Positions 61,148 through 64,000 of a stretch of DNA of 64,000 bases are shown here, piece by piece. This stretch comes from Humisphaera borealis (GTDB lineage Bacteria > Planctomycetota > Phycisphaerae > Tepidisphaerales > Tepidisphaeraceae), in contig NZ_CP063458.1 of NCBI RefSeq assembly GCF_015169395.1, positions 2,604,001 to 2,668,000 on the forward strand, read 5' to 3'. A program made the translations under genes and the position numbers. Position 1 is the first letter of the stretch, and each line of letters begins with the position of its first letter. A model generated the notes under the pieces. The model did no database searches. It was given only the letters and a program-made list of their open reading frames with translations, and was not told the DNA's origin.

Positions 61148-62700
61148 TTCGTCCCCACAAAACATCGCAAGCCGCCGGTTTCGCTGCCGATGTACAGCCG
61201 CCCCTCGGCCACGGTCGGCCCGCTCAGGCAGAACCCCAGATCACCGGGCTTGCCGTTGACGCTTCGCGGCGGTTCGGCCGGTGTTCCGTCGGCGGGGTTC
61301 AGCACGTGGAGCTGACCGATCTTGTTCACCACGTAGAGCCGGTTTGCCGTCACCGCGAGCCCGGCGAGAATTGGCGACCCTTCGCCGACCTTCGCCCGCC
61401 AGACGTCCTTGCCGTCAGCCGCATCCAGCACCACAACGAACCCGTTGCGAATCGGGCAGAACACTTTGCCGTCGAGGAAAGAGACCGAGCCCAGGACGGC
61501 GTCGGCCATATCGCGACGCCAGCGGACGCTGCCCGTCTTTCGATCGATCGCCATCACGACGCCGGCCGGCCGCGGGTCGGCGTTGACGAAGTCGCTGTTG
61601 CCGCCACCGACGATCGCCAGATCGCCCGCCAAGGTCACCGGCCCGACGATCGGGTACGGTGCGGGCACGCGCCAGATCAGCCGATCGTCGCCTCGCGACT
61701 TCAGATCGGCGTCGCTATTACTTTTCAAGGCGATCGTCGCATTGCCGTTGAACCCACTGCCGATGTACACGACGCCCGCTTCATCGATCGCCGGCGAGCT
61801 TTCCGGGTCGGCGATCGGGTATCGCCAGAGTTCTTTCCCGCTGGCCAGGCTGACCGCCAGTACGAATCCAGGATCGGTGGTCGGCTTGTGGTTGGCGTCT
61901 TCAATGGCGCCTGCACCGATGACGACCAGATCGCCACGAATGGCCGGCGATGATTCCAGGTGCAGCGTCGTCGGCACCTGCCATCGGACGGTTCCAGTCT
62001 CGGTATCCAGGCACAGCAGGGAGCAGTCGGCGTGTTCGTGCAGGCCCTGGCCGATGACCAGCGATTTGCCGTCTTTGCTGATCGCCGGAGAGGAGAAGAA
62101 CGCGTTGAACGGGGTTCCGTCCTTGGTCGCCGACGAGGTCTTCCAGAGGATCTTGCCCGTGCGGGCGTCGGCGGCGAAGACGTAGCCGTACTTACCGACC
62201 AGGTCGAGCTGGCACGAGGCACCGTAGACCCGCCCGTCTCGGACGATCGGTGTAGAGAGATAGAAGGTTTCAGGCTCCGCGTGCGACCAGAGCGGCTCCA
62301 GCGAAAGTCTGAGCGGTACCGGTCCGCCGTCGTAACCTGTTCGCTGCGGCGTGACACCCAGCATCAGGTCCGTTACGGCAGCGGTAGTGGTCGGACGAGT
62401 CGCACCCTGGCCGGCGTACTGGCGGGCACGGACGATCTGGCGTCCGACTTCGGCCCAGTTCGTGGGCTGCTGCACTCGAGCGGGCTGGGGTGCGACCGCC
62501 TTGGCCGCGATCATCCAATGCACGCCAAGTCCGACGAACACGGTAAGCACCGCAGGAATCCAGGGTCGCCGTCGAAACACGGAAATCAGTTCGCGTGGCC
62601 TGAAAAGCAATGCCACGGCCGACGCCGCTCCCGCGATGATTGCCGGCAGCACCGCCGCCGTGGCATTGACGAAGATGGGAACGACAGCGAGGTCGGGCAT
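61144..62700 (-). CDS. Membrane-anchored PQQ-like beta-propeller protein
   Basis: The 518-residue protein has two N-terminal transmembrane segments (about 9-33 and 46-66) and a Gln/Thr-rich spacer. A propeller follows with repeating blades (ADARTGKILWKTSS, LDTETGTVRWQVP, SLASGKELWRYPI, IDRKTGSVRWRRD, LDAADGKDVWRAK). It resembles BamB/PQQ propellers but no enzymatic residues were identified. ATG 62700 is taken; GTG 62718 is an alternative. Its stop codon overlaps the start of the fusion gene by four bases, indicating translational coupling. Confidence 0.85.
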   Translation of the reverse strand: MPDLAVVPIFVNATAAVLPAIIAGAASAVALLFRPRELISVFRRRPWIPAVLTVFVGLGVHWMIAAKAVAPQPARVQQPTNWAEVGRQIVRARQYAGQGATRPTTTAAVTDLMLGVTPQRTGYDGGPVPLRLSLEPLWSHAEPETFYLSTPIVRDGRVYGASCQLDLVGKYGYVFAADARTGKILWKTSSATKDGTPFNAFFSSPAISKDGKSLVIGQGLHEHADCSLLCLDTETGTVRWQVPTTLHLESSPAIRGDLVVIGAGAIEDANHKPTTDPGFVLAVSLASGKELWRYPIADPESSPAIDEAGVVYIGSGFNGNATIALKSNSDADLKSRGDDRLIWRVPAPYPIVGPVTLAGDLAIVGGGNSDFVNADPRPAGVVMAIDRKTGSVRWRRDMADAVLGSVSFLDGKVFCPIRNGFVVVLDAADGKDVWRAKVGEGSPILAGLAVTANRLYVVNKIGQLHVLNPADGTPAEPPRSVNGKPGDLGFCLSGPTVAEGRLYIGSETGGLRCFVGTK

Positions 62701-63049
62701 CGGAGGCAGGTTATGCACGAATGAACACGAAAGTTCACCACTGGAGGTAATCAGATAGAATCCTTCGGTCCCGCCTTCAGTTCATTCGTGTGTACTCGCG
62801 GGCGTTGGAAGACTGTATCCGGTGCTGAAAGTTGATTTCGGCGGCGAACCGTCATCGTGGCTGTTCAACAACGAAGGATATCGCGTGAACGAGTCTGCGT
62901 TGCCGCCGAAGCGCGAAGTGGCACGCATTGCGAGTCAATCACCCAGTTGGGTGATTCGACAGGCTTTTTCGTTCAACGCTTGCAGCGAGCTGCCGTAGAC
63001 TCCTCCAGACGTACGCCGGCGTCAATTGCTCTGAAACATGGAGGCGGGA
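62701..63049. other. Intergenic region with a small hairpin
   Basis: About 350 bases separate the divergent PQQ-propeller operon and the TPR gene, so promoters for both should lie here. An AATCACCC-AGTT-GGGTGATT hairpin lies at 62937-62956, with a five-T run 10 bases further on. No ORF with support was found. A sigma-54-like word near 62919 has the wrong spacing. Confidence 0.5.
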
Positions 63050-64000
63050 ATGACGGATGAAAGCTCGGGCGACAGGTGCGATCGCACGGATGTGGTCGTC
63101 GGCAGGCGGGCGGAGACACGCGCCGCCGGCAGCGCGACCCAGTCCGGTCGTCCCCCCACTTCGTTGGCAAGATCGCTCCTGCTGTCAGCGGCCCTGTTCG
63201 CGGCACCAGCGGTTTGCATTCCCCAATTGGCGTCCACTGCATCGGCACAGCAGCAGCTGGCTCCCGAGGAGCAAGCGGCACTACTGCTCAACGCCGCCCG
63301 ACGAGCGTACAACGACCGCAACTACCCCCAGGCCGCCAATCAGTTTCGCGAATACACGGCCAAGTTCGGCGGAATGAAGGACGTCAACGCGGCGTGGTAC
63401 GGGCTGGGCCTGTCGCTGCTGGACGGCCCGCGCGATTACGCCGGCTCGGCCGATGCGCTGTCGCGCGTGGTCGCCGATGCCGCCGCGCCGGATCGACCTT
63501 TCGCCGCCTACTTTCGCGGGACGGCGTTGCGATCGCTCGGACTGGCGTCGCAACGACTGGCCGTCGAAAAGCCGCCTGAAGCGCCGACGCACATCGCTGC
63601 CGCGAAAGCCAAGCTGGATGAAGCCGCTTCGCAGTTCGCCGAGGCGGTGAAGGCGTTCGAGGCGTTGCTCAAGTCCGCCCCGCCGGACCGACAGCCCATG
63701 GTCATTGAATGGATCGCACGGTCGCGATGCGATTGGGCCGAATCGCTGCTTCGCACGGGCAAACCTAAGGAATCGCTCGCCGCGGCCGACCCGGTCATCA
63801 CCGACGCCGTGCTCGGCAAGAGCAAGTACCGACCGCTGGCGCTGTATCAGGCCGGTCAGGCCAACGTCGCGCTGAAGGAAACGGTCGCCGCCGGCCGAGC
63901 GCTCAGCCAGCTCGCGCCGTTCGACCAGGAGTTCGGCGATCATGTGCGGTATCTGCTGGGTCGTATCCATCACGAGTCCGGCGAACGCCCCGAGGCGATG
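63050..64000 (+). CDS. Exported TPR-repeat protein, truncated by window end
   Basis: The frame stays open to the window end (317 codons). A long basic N-terminus precedes a signal-type hydrophobic segment (LLLSAALFAAPAVCIPQLA near residue 45-62), ending near TASAQQ. The mature part is helical with TPR features (NAARRAYNDRNYPQAANQFR; YGLGLSLLDGPRDYAGSADAL; ALYQAGQANVALKETVAAGR). ATG 63050 has GGAGG five bases upstream; ATG 63038 is an alternative. A periplasmic scaffold role is likely; partners are unknown. Confidence 0.78.
   Translation, partial: MTDESSGDRCDRTDVVVGRRAETRAAGSATQSGRPPTSLARSLLLSAALFAAPAVCIPQLASTASAQQQLAPEEQAALLLNAARRAYNDRNYPQAANQFREYTAKFGGMKDVNAAWYGLGLSLLDGPRDYAGSADALSRVVADAAAPDRPFAAYFRGTALRSLGLASQRLAVEKPPEAPTHIAAAKAKLDEAASQFAEAVKAFEALLKSAPPDRQPMVIEWIARSRCDWAESLLRTGKPKESLAAADPVITDAVLGKSKYRPLALYQAGQANVALKETVAAGRALSQLAPFDQEFGDHVRYLLGRIHHESGERPEAM

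Noticed and set aside
62919-62931. A TGGCAC...TTGC sigma-54-like promoter word
   Set aside because: The distance between the GG and GC elements is two bases shorter than required, so it should not function as a -24/-12 promoter.

Overview
This 64-kb window is high-GC bacterial chromosome, most likely from a flagellated planctomycete of the class Phycisphaerae (Tepidisphaerales-like). The placement is an inference. It rests on a surface protein with the planctomycete-type LExRxLLS motif, a PEP-CTERM-like protein, many secreted beta-propeller proteins, ECF sigma factors, and a flagellar operon with fliA, flhG and flhF behind the export-gate genes. No rRNA, tRNA, CRISPR array or intact insertion sequence was found.

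Layout. 1-310: end of an ECF sigma gene. 1.0-5.1 kb: sdhC and sdhA of a type B succinate dehydrogenase, separated by two DinB-like genes; sdhB is not in the window. 5.4-7.3 kb: a ClC chloride channel. 7.4-19.4 kb: a minus-strand flagellar operon, fliL-fliN-fliO-fliP-fliQ-fliR-flhB-flhA-flhF-flhG-(small membrane protein)-fliA. 19.5-23.4 kb: VOC protein, PEP-CTERM-like protein with a clear terminator, TolB-like lipoprotein, alpha/beta hydrolase. 23.5-30.2 kb: a type VII secretion-like locus with two WXG100-like proteins, a coiled-coil protein, a 1346-residue membrane FtsK/EssC-like ATPase, then a TPR membrane protein. 30.4-38.5 kb: SGNH hydrolase, aldehyde dehydrogenase, PQQ-type propeller, flavoprotein, DUF1801 protein, surface protein. 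38.7-42.5 kb: a sugar ABC permease and ATPase, and a lone spermidine-type permease. 42.7-45.5 kb: five small genes resembling part of a Mu-like phage. 45.5-48 kb: a response regulator overlapping a GT-C membrane glycosyltransferase. 48-52.5 kb: proA, cdaR, cdaA, folP. 52.5-56.1 kb: small membrane protein, GNAT, Gfo/Idh/MocA oxidoreductase, ECF sigma/anti-sigma pair. 56.2-62.7 kb: a three-gene operon of a membrane PQQ-like propeller, a rifampin-phosphotransferase-like enzyme fused to a DUF106/EMC3 (Oxa1 superfamily) membrane domain, and a secreted FG-GAP protein. 63.0 kb to the end: a truncated TPR protein.

Three things stand out. First, gaps carry repeat elements built from degenerate 7-bp units, with complementary left and right arms that stay in one 7-bp register (total lengths 168, 119, 84, 84, 77 and 84 bp). 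They fill several successive gaps of the flagellar operon, and one appears to sit in frame inside flhF. A second class has unrelated sequences but one shared plan: two or three hairpin-forming arms in inverted orientation (five families, A-E). Second, the type VII-like locus lacks the usual accessory membrane proteins. Third, the dikinase-insertase fusion operon is the strongest candidate for an undescribed protein system.
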